Source of the DNA: Gammaproteobacteria bacterium
GTDB taxonomy: Bacteria > Pseudomonadota > Gammaproteobacteria > Steroidobacterales > Woeseiaceae
DNA length: 64,000 nt
Assembly (NCBI GenBank): GCA_024639825.1
Contig: JAHEGH010000006.1
Coordinates: 1 to 64,000 of the forward strand
Reading direction: 5' to 3'
Below are positions 9,962-18,340 of this stretch, piece by piece. A model generated the notes under the pieces. It searched no databases. It had not been told where the DNA came from and saw nothing but the letters and a program-made list of their open reading frames with translations. Numbering within the stretch: position 1 is the stretch's first letter; each line of letters starts with the position of its first letter. A program made the translations under genes and the position numbers.

Positions 9962-11478
9962 GTGCACCCACCTATGATCTCGGCAGGCTGCACGGCGGCT
10001 TGCGTTTGCCGGGGCATAAACAGGCGTCCACGACTCAGCCAATTCTGGACGTACCCATCCCGTCGCAACTGGTCCTCCCGATCGAGCAACACGTCGGGGA
10101 GCCAGCCCAGCCCGTGGTAGGCGTTGGCGACTACGTACTCAAAGGACAACTGATCGCAGAACCGGATGGAGAACTCGGCGCCCCTGTACACGCATCGTCG
10201 TCGGGCACTGTCGTAGCGATCGAACGTTGGCCAGTATCCCGACGGCATGGCGACAAGGCGCCCTGCATTGTGATCGAGTGTGACGGCAAGGATGCAGCGA
10301 TGCCGAACCCTGCAATACTGGATTACCGGTCACAGGCTCCGGCCGATCTGTTGCTGCGCATTCTCGATGGCGGCATTGTCGGACTCGGCGGGGCAGTATT
10401 TCCGACGGCACAGAAACTGATGCAGGCCCGCACCTGTGATACTGAGTACCTTATTTTGAACGGCGTCGAATGCGAGCCGTACATCAGCTGCGATGATGTA
10501 CTGATGCGCGAGCGTGCGCCCGAGATACTCAGTGGTGCACAGGTATTGATGCACGCATTGCAGATCAACGTTTGCTACGTTGCCGTCGAGAGCGACAAGC
10601 CTGAAGCGATAGCACGCCTTGGCGAAGCGCTTGCCGCACTGGACGATGGGCGCATCGTGCTGAAGCAGGTGCCGACCATCTATCCTTCCGGCGGTGAGGA
10701 CCAACTCGTGCAGCTGGTTACGAATCGCGAAGTCCCGAGTGGCGGCCTGCCAACGGATGTCGGCTGTATTGTCCAGAACGTCGGTACAGCAGCTGCCATT
10801 CACGACTGGATACTGCAATCCGAACCGCTTATTTCGCGCGTAACCACCATCACCGGAGACGGCGTGGTATCGCCCGTGAATATTCGCGCTCGTATCGGCA
10901 CACCGATCCAGGACGTAATCAAACTGGCAGGTGGCTACACGGAGAGCGCCAAGCACCTGATTGTTGGCGGCCCAATGACCGGGAAGTCTGTCACGACCGA
11001 TGAAGTGCCGCTCGTCAAGGCAAGCAACTGCATACTGGCGATCTCGAATGCGGCACCCAGAGGTGACGAGCTTTCCTGCATTCGCTGCGGCGATTGCGCA
11101 GCGGTATGTCCGGTCCAGCTTCTGCCGCAGCAGTTGTTCTGGTATGCGTGCGCCGATGACGAAAAGAAGCTGCGCGATTTTGGGCTCATCGACTGCATTG
11201 AGTGCGGGTGCTGCGACCTCGTATGCCCGAGCCATATTCCGCTTACCGCTAATTTCCGGATTGCGAAAGAACGTATTCGTGAACTGGCCGATGAGAAGGC
11301 GCGAGCCGAGCGCGCGCGCCATCGTTTCGAGGCACGCAACCAGCGCCTGGAACAGGAACTGCAGGAACGCGAGGCTGAGCTTGCTCGCCAGAAAGACTCG
11401 GCAAAGAGTGCCGGTCCCGCAGCCATCGCGGAGATTCTGAAACGCAAGCAGCAGGACAAGAAGGATGACCCCAGGTGA
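9958..11478 (+). CDS. rnfC: Rnf complex subunit RnfC
   Basis: Peripheral NADH/FMN- and Fe-S-binding subunit of Rnf. The 506 residues hold an N-terminal HGGLRLPGHK segment, a Rossmann-like NADH domain with GLGGAVFPTAQKL, and two 4Fe-4S motifs (CIRCGDCAAVCP and CIECGCCDLVCP). A C-terminal charged coiled coil (~440-506) is the variable tail typical of gammaproteobacterial RnfC. The GTG at 9958 was chosen because it gives a GTGA overlap with rnfB and the family N-terminus; an in-frame ATG at 9910 would bury 17 unrelated residues inside rnfB. Confidence 0.95.
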   Translation: MSAPTYDLGRLHGGLRLPGHKQASTTQPILDVPIPSQLVLPIEQHVGEPAQPVVGVGDYVLKGQLIAEPDGELGAPVHASSSGTVVAIERWPVSRRHGDKAPCIVIECDGKDAAMPNPAILDYRSQAPADLLLRILDGGIVGLGGAVFPTAQKLMQARTCDTEYLILNGVECEPYISCDDVLMRERAPEILSGAQVLMHALQINVCYVAVESDKPEAIARLGEALAALDDGRIVLKQVPTIYPSGGEDQLVQLVTNREVPSGGLPTDVGCIVQNVGTAAAIHDWILQSEPLISRVTTITGDGVVSPVNIRARIGTPIQDVIKLAGGYTESAKHLIVGGPMTGKSVTTDEVPLVKASNCILAISNAAPRGDELSCIRCGDCAAVCPVQLLPQQLFWYACADDEKKLRDFGLIDCIECGCCDLVCPSHIPLTANFRIAKERIRELADEKARAERARHRFEARNQRLEQELQEREAELARQKDSAKSAGPAAIAEILKRKQQDKKDDPR

Positions 11479-12530
11479 GGTTTGAGCGACTTGAAGCCCC
11501 GTACTGGTCACCGCAGGCTAACGTTGCCTCGTTGATGCTGCAGGTCCTGGTTGCGCTCGTACCGGCGGCCATCGCGCACATCTGGTTCTTCGGGCCGGGC
11601 TTTATCTTCAACCTGCTGGTCGCCGGAATCTTTGCGGTCGCTGGCGAGGCCTTCATGTTGTGGGTACGTCATCGTCCGCTCGAGGTTGCGCTGTCCGACT
11701 ACAGCGCACTGGTTACGGCCGCCCTGCTCGCATTCGCCCTGCCATCGCTGACGCCGTGGTGGGTAACGGCAACGGGTGCGCTATTTGCTGTCGTGGTTGC
11801 GAAACACCTGTACGGAGGACTGGGTTTCAACATCTTCAACCCGGCAATGGCTGGCTACGTCGTTATTCTCGTGACTTTTCCGATGTACCTGAACCTTTGG
11901 GTTGCTCCACGCATGGGCGACATCGACTACCAGCACCTGACTATTCTCCAGACGCTGGTATTCACGCTGACCGGTAACCTGCCCGACACGCTGGGTTTCG
12001 ACGCCGTCACCCGCGCAACGCCACTCGATGTCATGAAAACAGGCCTGAACAATATGGCGACGGTCACCGAGATACGGGCGAACCCGGTCATGGGCGACTT
12101 CGGAGGACGCGGCTGGGAGTGGATTGGGAACTTCCTTGCAGTCGGCGGCTTCTGGTTACTCATCAAGAAAATTATCCGGTGGCAGATTCCGGTCGGCGTT
12201 GGCGTCGGCCTGCTTGGACCTGCGTTGATCATGTATCTCCTCGATCCCGGGACCAGTCCGGGGCCCGGCTTTCACCTGTTTGCGGGCGCGACCATCCTGT
12301 GCGCGTTTTTTATTGCCACCGATCCAGTATCCGCCGCGACAAGCCCCAAGGGTCGACTTATCTACGGCATCGGTATCGGCTTCCTGATCTGGTGCATCCG
12401 CCGCTGGGGCAGCTATGCCGATGGGGTTGCGTTCGCCGTACTGATAATGAACATGGCTGTGCCCGTGATCGACTACCTGACGCGGCCGCGCATCGTCGGT
12501 CACGATGACGGAGCGAAAGCCAATGACTGA
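11475..12530 (+). CDS. rnfD: Rnf complex membrane flavoprotein RnfD
   Basis: Membrane subunit with covalently bound FMN and probable ion path. The 351 residues contain about nine hydrophobic segments. The motif TRATPLDVMKTG includes the threonine that carries FMN, and GLGFNIFNPAMAGY is a family signature. It begins with GTG at 11475, overlapping the rnfC stop as GTGA. Its last codons overlap the start of rnfG. Confidence 0.95.
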   Translation: MRFERLEAPYWSPQANVASLMLQVLVALVPAAIAHIWFFGPGFIFNLLVAGIFAVAGEAFMLWVRHRPLEVALSDYSALVTAALLAFALPSLTPWWVTATGALFAVVVAKHLYGGLGFNIFNPAMAGYVVILVTFPMYLNLWVAPRMGDIDYQHLTILQTLVFTLTGNLPDTLGFDAVTRATPLDVMKTGLNNMATVTEIRANPVMGDFGGRGWEWIGNFLAVGGFWLLIKKIIRWQIPVGVGVGLLGPALIMYLLDPGTSPGPGFHLFAGATILCAFFIATDPVSAATSPKGRLIYGIGIGFLIWCIRRWGSYADGVAFAVLIMNMAVPVIDYLTRPRIVGHDDGAKAND

Positions 12531-13167
12531 CAGCTCCATCATGAGAAGCGGTCTGACGCTGGCGGCTATTGCGGCCATTTGCACAGCACTCGTCGCATTC
12601 ACCTACCAGCTCACCGACGAACGTATCGCGGCGAACGAACAGGCCTGGCTTGAGCAGAGCCTGCAGCCCGCGCTGTCTGGTCTCTTTTTCGACAGTGGCA
12701 TCAGTGACTCCATTGTGACTATCCCGGCACCCCACGAGCTGCCTGGCTCTGACGATGCCATTATTTACCGTGTGTACTCCGGCGAGTCGCCGGCTGCCGC
12801 ACTCTTTGTTGTCAGCGCTCGTGACGGTTACGCAGGCGCCATCAGGATGCTCGTGGGCGTCGCTATCGACGGCAAGGTGACTGGCGTGCATGTCCTGGAG
12901 CACAGCGAAACGCCAGGGCTTGGCGATCTGATTGAGTCAAACAAGACCGATTGGGTCAGGCAGTTCGACGACCGCTCGCTCGGCGATCCAGTGGTCGGCA
13001 ACTGGAAGATAAAGCGCGACGGCGGCGAATTTGACCAGCTGACCGGCGCGTCGGTAACGCCGCGCGCGGTGGTTAAGGCGATCAGAGAAACCCTGGAGTA
13101 CTTCGACGCGAACTCGGCGGCGATTTTCTCTGCAGCCGCGGATGCTGCCGACGAGGGACCCGAATGA
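12523..13167 (+). CDS. rnfG: Rnf complex FMN subunit RnfG
   Basis: Single-pass periplasmic subunit with an FMN-binding domain. An N-terminal helix (GLTLAAIAAICTALVAFTY) is followed by the soluble domain. The FMN attachment motif reads LTGASVTPRAV, a variant of SGATxT that keeps the final flavinylated threonine. ATG 12523 has a GGAG nine bases upstream and gives 214 residues; ATG 12505 in the same frame is an alternative. It overlaps the rnfD stop by 8 bases and rnfE by 4. Confidence 0.93.
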   Translation: MTDSSIMRSGLTLAAIAAICTALVAFTYQLTDERIAANEQAWLEQSLQPALSGLFFDSGISDSIVTIPAPHELPGSDDAIIYRVYSGESPAAALFVVSARDGYAGAIRMLVGVAIDGKVTGVHVLEHSETPGLGDLIESNKTDWVRQFDDRSLGDPVVGNWKIKRDGGEFDQLTGASVTPRAVVKAIRETLEYFDANSAAIFSAAADAADEGPE

Positions 13168-13772
13168 AGACACCAGCATTAGTCGACCGCTTTAAGACCG
13201 GCCTCTGGTACGAGAACCCGGGGCTGGTGCAACTGCTCGGCCTTTGTCCGTTACTCGCCGTCACCTCGACGTTGGTTAATGGACTTGGCCTTGGCATCGC
13301 CACGCTGGCCGTGCTGGTCATGTCCAACGCGCTCGTATCGGCTACGCGTCACTGGATACGCAGAGACATCCGCATCCCGATTTATGTACTGATTATCGCA
13401 AGCCTGGTGACCTGCACGGAGCTGGTTTTCAAAGCGTGGTTCCCTGCTCTCGATCGTTCTCTCGGTATTTTCATACCGCTGATCGTCACTAACTGTGCCA
13501 TCGTCGCGCGCGCGGAAATTTTCGCGTCGCGTAGTCCAATTGGCTCCAGCATCGTGGACGGGATCGTGATGGGTACCGGGTTTGCACTGCTTCTTATCGC
13601 AATCGGCGCGTTTCGAGAATTCGTCGCCATGGGCTGGCTGCTCGCTATCCTGCCGCCCGGCGCTTTTTTCAGCCTGGCGATAGCGATTGCGGCCAAAAAT
13701 GCGATCGACGAGCGACATCGTGAGGCACATGGCAATGCGATGCCAAGACGCTCACGACAGGTCAACCGGTAG
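13164..13772 (+). CDS. rnfE: Rnf complex membrane subunit RnfE
   Basis: RnfA-related membrane subunit, 202 residues with about six helices. It shows the conserved NPGLVQLLGLCPLLAVT and IPLIVTNCAIVARAE segments, the two cysteine-bearing regions matching those of RnfA. ATGA overlap with rnfG shows translational coupling. nth follows after six bases, as in E. coli (rsxE-nth). Confidence 0.96.
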   Translation: MKTPALVDRFKTGLWYENPGLVQLLGLCPLLAVTSTLVNGLGLGIATLAVLVMSNALVSATRHWIRRDIRIPIYVLIIASLVTCTELVFKAWFPALDRSLGIFIPLIVTNCAIVARAEIFASRSPIGSSIVDGIVMGTGFALLLIAIGAFREFVAMGWLLAILPPGAFFSLAIAIAAKNAIDERHREAHGNAMPRRSRQVNR

Positions 13773-13778
13773 GAACTC

Positions 13779-14414
13779 ATGAACAGGGATAAACGCACTG
13801 CGATCTACAGTACATTGCGTGAGCGCATGCCGGCACCTACGACTGAACTCGTATACGCCAATCCGTTCGAACTCTTGATCGCCGTAATCCTGTCTGCACA
13901 GGCGACTGACATCAGCGTCAACAAAGCGACGGCCAGACTTTACCCTGTGGCAAACACGCCCGAGTCAATACTCGCGCTCGGCGTAAAGGGACTTAAGCCT
14001 TACATTCGCACAATCGGCCTGTTCAACAGCAAGGCAGAGAACATCATCAAGACCTGCCGGATCCTCATCGAAAAACATCAGGGCGAAGTACCATCCACGC
14101 GGCCGGAACTTGAAGCACTTCCGGGAGTCGGACGCAAGACGGCCAACGTCGTGCTGAATACCGCCTTTGGCGAACCGACAATTGCGGTCGACACGCATAT
14201 CTTTCGCGTATCGAACCGCACCGGAATCGCCAGGGGCAAGACACCGCTTGAAGTCGAGAAGCGGCTCGTACGACTCACGCCCGATGAATTCAAAAAAGAT
14301 GCACATCACTGGCTAATTTTGCACGGACGCTACGTCTGCAAGGCGCGCAAACCGCTATGTAGCGAATGCCCGATTCTCGAGTGGTGTGAATACACTAAAA
14401 AGGAACTTTCATGA
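13779..14414 (+). CDS. nth: Endonuclease III
   Basis: Bifunctional DNA glycosylase/AP lyase for oxidised pyrimidines. The 211 residues have the helix-hairpin-helix LPGVGRKTANVV followed by the catalytic aspartate region VDTHIFRVSNR. They end in the 4Fe-4S cluster loop CKARKPLCSECPILEWC. Length and order are typical. It is the last gene of the metG/rnf run and overlaps the next gene (ATGA). Confidence 0.97.
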   Translation: MNRDKRTAIYSTLRERMPAPTTELVYANPFELLIAVILSAQATDISVNKATARLYPVANTPESILALGVKGLKPYIRTIGLFNSKAENIIKTCRILIEKHQGEVPSTRPELEALPGVGRKTANVVLNTAFGEPTIAVDTHIFRVSNRTGIARGKTPLEVEKRLVRLTPDEFKKDAHHWLILHGRYVCKARKPLCSECPILEWCEYTKKELS

Positions 14415-14830
14415 TCTTCGGCCAGGACCGAAATGAACTGCGCCAGATGTATGCCGATGCATGGCAGAAGCACTGCGACAAGGTGCCACTCTCGCCACTC
14501 GAAGCACAGATCGCCGATGTCATCACCATGCACCCCGAGTACCACGGCGATATTACGGGCGACAATCTGAATCGCGATTACACACCAGACGGCGGACAGA
14601 CCAACCCTTTCCTGCATATGGGGCTGCACCTTGGCATCCGGGAACAGGTGGCAACCAATCGACCCGCTGGCATCGCGGCCATACACAAGAGTCGCGCCGC
14701 AAAACTCGGCGATGTGCACGCCGCAGAGCATGAGATGATCGAATGTCTCGCCGAGACGCTGTGGGAGGCCCAGGGCAGTAACCAGCCGCCCGACGAGGTC
14801 AAATACCTGGAACGCCTGAGGCATCTGTAA
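14411..14830 (+). CDS. DUF1841 family protein
   Basis: A 139-residue soluble protein starting MIFGQDRNELRQMY, with HPEYH and NPFLHMGLHLGIREQ segments typical of DUF1841, a small proteobacterial family of unknown function. Histidines clustered in MHPEYHGD, LHMGLHLG and DVHAAEHEM could suggest metal binding, but this is not established. It overlaps nth by four bases, so it is coupled to the base-excision repair gene here. Confidence 0.85.
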   Translation: MIFGQDRNELRQMYADAWQKHCDKVPLSPLEAQIADVITMHPEYHGDITGDNLNRDYTPDGGQTNPFLHMGLHLGIREQVATNRPAGIAAIHKSRAAKLGDVHAAEHEMIECLAETLWEAQGSNQPPDEVKYLERLRHL

Positions 14831-14880
14831 TAAATACGGACCGCCCATGGTCTGATCACATAACGAGTCACGGGGACGTC

Positions 14881-15735
14881 ATGAGCGACCATCAGTCAAA
14901 ATACCCGGTTCAAGGCGCAGGCCTTGGCTTACGCCGCCCGATAGCCGACCAGCTTATGGCTGATCCGCCAGAGGATGTCGACTTCATGGAGGTCGCACCG
15001 GAAAACTGGATTCACGTCGGCGGCAAACTCGGCAAGAAGCTCCGGTTTTTCACCGAGCGCTACCCGTTCGTCATTCACGGCCTCTCTTTGTCTATCGGCG
15101 CGCCCTCGCCGCTCAACGAGCAGCTCGTTCGTGATATCAAAGATTTCATGGCCGAGCACAAGATTCGCATGTACTCAGAGCACCTGAGCTACTGCGGCGA
15201 TGACGGCCAGCTCTACGATCTGATGCCCATTCCCTTTACCGAGGAAGCCGTCAAATACGTTGCCGGTCGAGTGCGACGCGTACAGGACATCCTCGAGCAG
15301 CGCATGGCCCTGGAAAATGTAAGCTATTACGCGCCGATCGATACGTCGATGAGTGAACGCGAGTTCCTGCTTGCCGTTATCGAAGAAGCCGACTGCGACC
15401 TGATGCTCGATATCAATAACATTGTCGTTAACAGCATCAACCACCGCTATGACGCGCGTGAATTCCTGCATGCCATGCCGGCAGACCGAATTCGCTATTT
15501 CCATCTCGCCGGCCATTTCGTCGAAGATGAAGACCTGCGAATAGACACGCATGGCACGCCCGTCGACGATCAGGCCTGGTCGCTGCTTGAAGAGGCCTAT
15601 AGCCTCTATGGACCCGTACCCACACTGCTTGAGCGAGACTTTAACTTCCCTCCGATGGAAGAGCTTCTGGACGAAGTGCGGCGCATCAAACAGCTACAGA
15701 CCGGAGCCGCAGGCAGGAAGGCCGCGAATGGCTGA
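14881..15735 (+). CDS. DUF692/MNIO family multinuclear iron oxidase (BufB-like)
   Basis: A 284-residue TIM-barrel protein of the MbnB/DUF692 family, whose studied members use two or three irons to modify cysteines in a partner peptide. Metal-ligand segments are present in order: VIHGLSLS, MYSEHLSY, LENVSYY, LDINNIVVNSINH, YFHLAGHF, DTHGTPV and LLERDFNFP. It overlaps a DUF2063 gene by eight bases, and DoxX follows. This is the bufB-bufC-bufD order of bufferin operons, which make copper-binding peptides. No DUF2282-type precursor gene lies beside it; only 50 bases separate it from DUF1841. The substrate is therefore unknown. Confidence 0.92.
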   Translation: MSDHQSKYPVQGAGLGLRRPIADQLMADPPEDVDFMEVAPENWIHVGGKLGKKLRFFTERYPFVIHGLSLSIGAPSPLNEQLVRDIKDFMAEHKIRMYSEHLSYCGDDGQLYDLMPIPFTEEAVKYVAGRVRRVQDILEQRMALENVSYYAPIDTSMSEREFLLAVIEEADCDLMLDINNIVVNSINHRYDAREFLHAMPADRIRYFHLAGHFVEDEDLRIDTHGTPVDDQAWSLLEEAYSLYGPVPTLLERDFNFPPMEELLDEVRRIKQLQTGAAGRKAANG

Positions 15736-16501
15736 CTCGACAACGTTCAAAGAGAAGCAGTACGCATTCGCGGCACACATTCGTGATCCGGAACACGTAG
15801 CCGCGCCGGAGGGCATCGAGTCGCGCCGCATGGCGATCTACCGCAATCTGTTTTTCAATAACCTGTACAACCTGCTCGCGACGTTCTTCCCCGTCTTGCG
15901 GAAGATCCACTCGGACGCACAGTGGCGACGCTTCATTCGAGGATTCATGCAACACCACCAGGCCGAGACGCCCTATTTTCTGGAGCTACCGCAGGAATTT
16001 CTCGCATACCTGCAGAACGAATTCGAAGCAGCCGAAGATGATTACCCGTTTCTCCTGGAACTCGCGCACTATGAGTACGCTGAACTGGAACTGGCGGTAG
16101 CGGATGATGAGATCGACCTGCAGGGCGTAGATCCAAACGGCGACCTGCTCGCCGGCATTCCGGCAAAATCCCCACTTTCGCGGGCGTACGCCTATCGCTA
16201 CGCCGTGCAACGAATCTCACCGAAGTTTCTGCCCGACGCGCCCGAGGCACAACCTGTTTACCTGGCCCTGTATCGCGGCAGCGACGATTCGGTTGGGTTT
16301 CTGGAACTCAATGCGGTCACCGCCGCTTTGCTGGATGCCATTGAATTCAATCAGGACAACAATACCGGCGAAGAGCTGCTGCGCACACTCGCTGCCAAGA
16401 TCAGTTATCCCGACGCCGACGCACTGGTCGCGCACGGGGCCGATGCATTGCGGGAAATGCGCCAGCTGGAGATTCTTACCGGCACGCGCAGTCCTGCCTG
16501 A
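15728..16501 (+). CDS. DUF2063 family MNIO partner protein (BufC-like)
   Basis: A 257-residue protein of the DUF2063 family (N-terminal 'putative DNA-binding' helical domain, e.g. RRMAIYRNLFFNNLYNLLATFFPVLRKI). In characterised MNIO systems this partner binds the peptide substrate and presents it to the iron enzyme. ATG 15728 overlaps the DUF692 stop by eight bases. The frame is open further upstream, but that part is shadow coding inside the DUF692 gene. DNA binding, despite the domain name, is doubtful. Confidence 0.9.
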   Translation: MADSTTFKEKQYAFAAHIRDPEHVAAPEGIESRRMAIYRNLFFNNLYNLLATFFPVLRKIHSDAQWRRFIRGFMQHHQAETPYFLELPQEFLAYLQNEFEAAEDDYPFLLELAHYEYAELELAVADDEIDLQGVDPNGDLLAGIPAKSPLSRAYAYRYAVQRISPKFLPDAPEAQPVYLALYRGSDDSVGFLELNAVTAALLDAIEFNQDNNTGEELLRTLAAKISYPDADALVAHGADALREMRQLEILTGTRSPA

Positions 16502-16512
16502 CGGAGAAACCC

Positions 16513-17016
16513 ATGAGCGCTCTGGTAAACCTTAGAGATCGTATTGTCGACACGCTGGATCCGGCCGGTCACTGGTTCGCGTTATTGCCCATTCGCCTGT
16601 TAATGGCCTGGGAATACGGTCGCGCCGGGATGATGAAGTACAACGGCAACAATTGGTTCGCTAACGTTCAGGACAATTTCCCATTTCCGTTCAACGTCAT
16701 TCCCGTCGAAATCAGCTGGTTTCTCGCAACGTGGGCGGAGATTCTGGGTGGAGTCTTCCTGCTGCTCGGCCTGTTCACGCGCTTCTGGGCATTCAGCCTG
16801 ATTATCCTGACGATTGTAGCGATCGCTGGGGTGCACTGGCCCGACCAATGGGACTCACTGGCTGAATTGTGGAAGGGATATGCCATCACCGACAAGGGTT
16901 TCGGCAACTATCGTGTCCCGCTGCTGTTCATGGCCATGCTGTTCCCGCTGGTGTTTGCGGGCGGTGGCAAGCTTAGTCTGGATCATGTCCTGTTCACGAA
17001 GTTGAGTAAGCGTTAG
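16513..17016 (+). CDS. DoxX family membrane protein (BufD-like)
   Basis: A 167-residue membrane protein with four predicted helices. Landmarks are LLPIRLLMAWEYGRAGMMKYNG at the N-terminus and ILGGVFLLLGLFTRFWAFSL in the middle, both typical of DoxX/DoxD-like proteins. It starts 11 bases after the DUF2063 stop with GGAG ahead of it. DoxX genes recur at the end of DUF692-DUF2063 operons; the biochemical role is not known. Confidence 0.88.
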   Translation: MSALVNLRDRIVDTLDPAGHWFALLPIRLLMAWEYGRAGMMKYNGNNWFANVQDNFPFPFNVIPVEISWFLATWAEILGGVFLLLGLFTRFWAFSLIILTIVAIAGVHWPDQWDSLAELWKGYAITDKGFGNYRVPLLFMAMLFPLVFAGGGKLSLDHVLFTKLSKR

Positions 17017-17062
17017 GCAAACACCGCCGGCTGCTACCAGAACGTCTGCTAGTATCGCGAAC

Positions 17063-18340
17063 ATGCGACTGAAGCGTGATATCGGTATTTTTGGCGCCGC
17101 CTTTATTGTCCTCAACTCAGTAATCGGCGCGGGAATCTTTGCCTTGCCAGGCAAGATTGCAGTCAGTGCCGGGTTGGTCAGTCCCTGGTTATTCCTGATT
17201 GTCGGAATCCTGTTCCTGTCGATCATTCTGACGTTCGCCGAACTCGCCAGTTACTACGACCAAACCGGTGGGCCCGTGCTGTATGCACACGATGCGTTCG
17301 GGCCACTCGCAGGATTTGGTACCGGCTGGTTGATTTTCCTGGCTCGTGTGACGGCATTCGCGGCGAATGCCAACGTCATGGCTGCCTACCTCGCCTCCCT
17401 GACCGATGTTTTCGCCTCGGATTTTGCGCGCATGGCGATCATCACGCTGGTGACCATCGGGCTTACCTGGGCGAACGTGCTGGGCGTCAAGGACGGTGTA
17501 CGCACCATGGGCGTATTCACGATCCTCAAGGTCGTACCGTTGCTGCTGCTCGTCTTGCTGGGTCTGCAGCACGTGACGGGCGCTACGCTGGTTCCTGGCG
17601 ATTTCCACATCGACGATATCGGCGGGACAACGTTATTGTTGATCTACGCTTACGTCGGCTTCGAAACCATCGGGGTAACGGCCGGCGAGACGAGCAAGCC
17701 ACGGCGCAATATCCCGGTCGCGCTGATCAATACCCTGCTGCTGACCGGGCTGCTCTACTTCCTGATCGTGCTGGTCTACATTTCCGTCGTTCCGGCCACG
17801 GCCTACGAGGATGCGACGCTGGTCGACGTCGGTCGCGCGCTGGCAGGACCGGTCGGCGCTGTCGTCATCACGCTCGCTGCCGTGTTCTCAATTGGCGGTA
17901 ACCTGGCCGGGTCAATACTCGCCGCGCCGCGAATACTGTATTCACTGGCTGAACACCAACTGTTACCGCAATGGTTCGCAAACGTTAACCGGAAATACTC
18001 CACACCGGACCACTCCATTGTCGCAATGGGCGCACTGGCGCTGGTCCTCGGCCTGTCGGGCAATTTCGTCGATCTCGCCATCGGCAGTTCTGTCGTGCGT
18101 CTGCTTGGCTACATCATCTGTATCGCCTCACTGCCCGTGATCCGGCGTAACGCAACGGCCGAGAAGAGTGAGCGAGTCTGGCGCCTGCGAGGCGGCTACG
18201 CGATTCCGGCGGTCGCATTGCTGATCTGCATCTGGCTAATCGGGCAATCCAAAGGTGAGGACTGGATCAAGGTTTCTGTGCTCCTCCTGATAGGATTAGG
18301 TCTCTACCTGGTCGAGAAGTGGTACTACGCACGGCAATGA
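17063..18340 (+). CDS. APC-superfamily amino acid permease
   Basis: A 425-residue inner-membrane transporter with about twelve helices. The first helix contains SVIGAGIFALPGKIA, the unwound GxG substrate-binding signature of APC permeases. VGFETIGVTAGETSKPRRNIP is the characteristic helix 6 loop. The family imports amino acids by proton symport or exchange; the substrate cannot be read from the sequence. It overlaps the next gene as ATGA. Confidence 0.93.
   Translation: MRLKRDIGIFGAAFIVLNSVIGAGIFALPGKIAVSAGLVSPWLFLIVGILFLSIILTFAELASYYDQTGGPVLYAHDAFGPLAGFGTGWLIFLARVTAFAANANVMAAYLASLTDVFASDFARMAIITLVTIGLTWANVLGVKDGVRTMGVFTILKVVPLLLLVLLGLQHVTGATLVPGDFHIDDIGGTTLLLIYAYVGFETIGVTAGETSKPRRNIPVALINTLLLTGLLYFLIVLVYISVVPATAYEDATLVDVGRALAGPVGAVVITLAAVFSIGGNLAGSILAAPRILYSLAEHQLLPQWFANVNRKYSTPDHSIVAMGALALVLGLSGNFVDLAIGSSVVRLLGYIICIASLPVIRRNATAEKSERVWRLRGGYAIPAVALLICIWLIGQSKGEDWIKVSVLLLIGLGLYLVEKWYYARQ

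Noticed and set aside
14831-14880. Possible precursor peptide gene before the MNIO gene
   Set aside because: Only 50 bases are available and no cysteine-rich frame exists on either strand.
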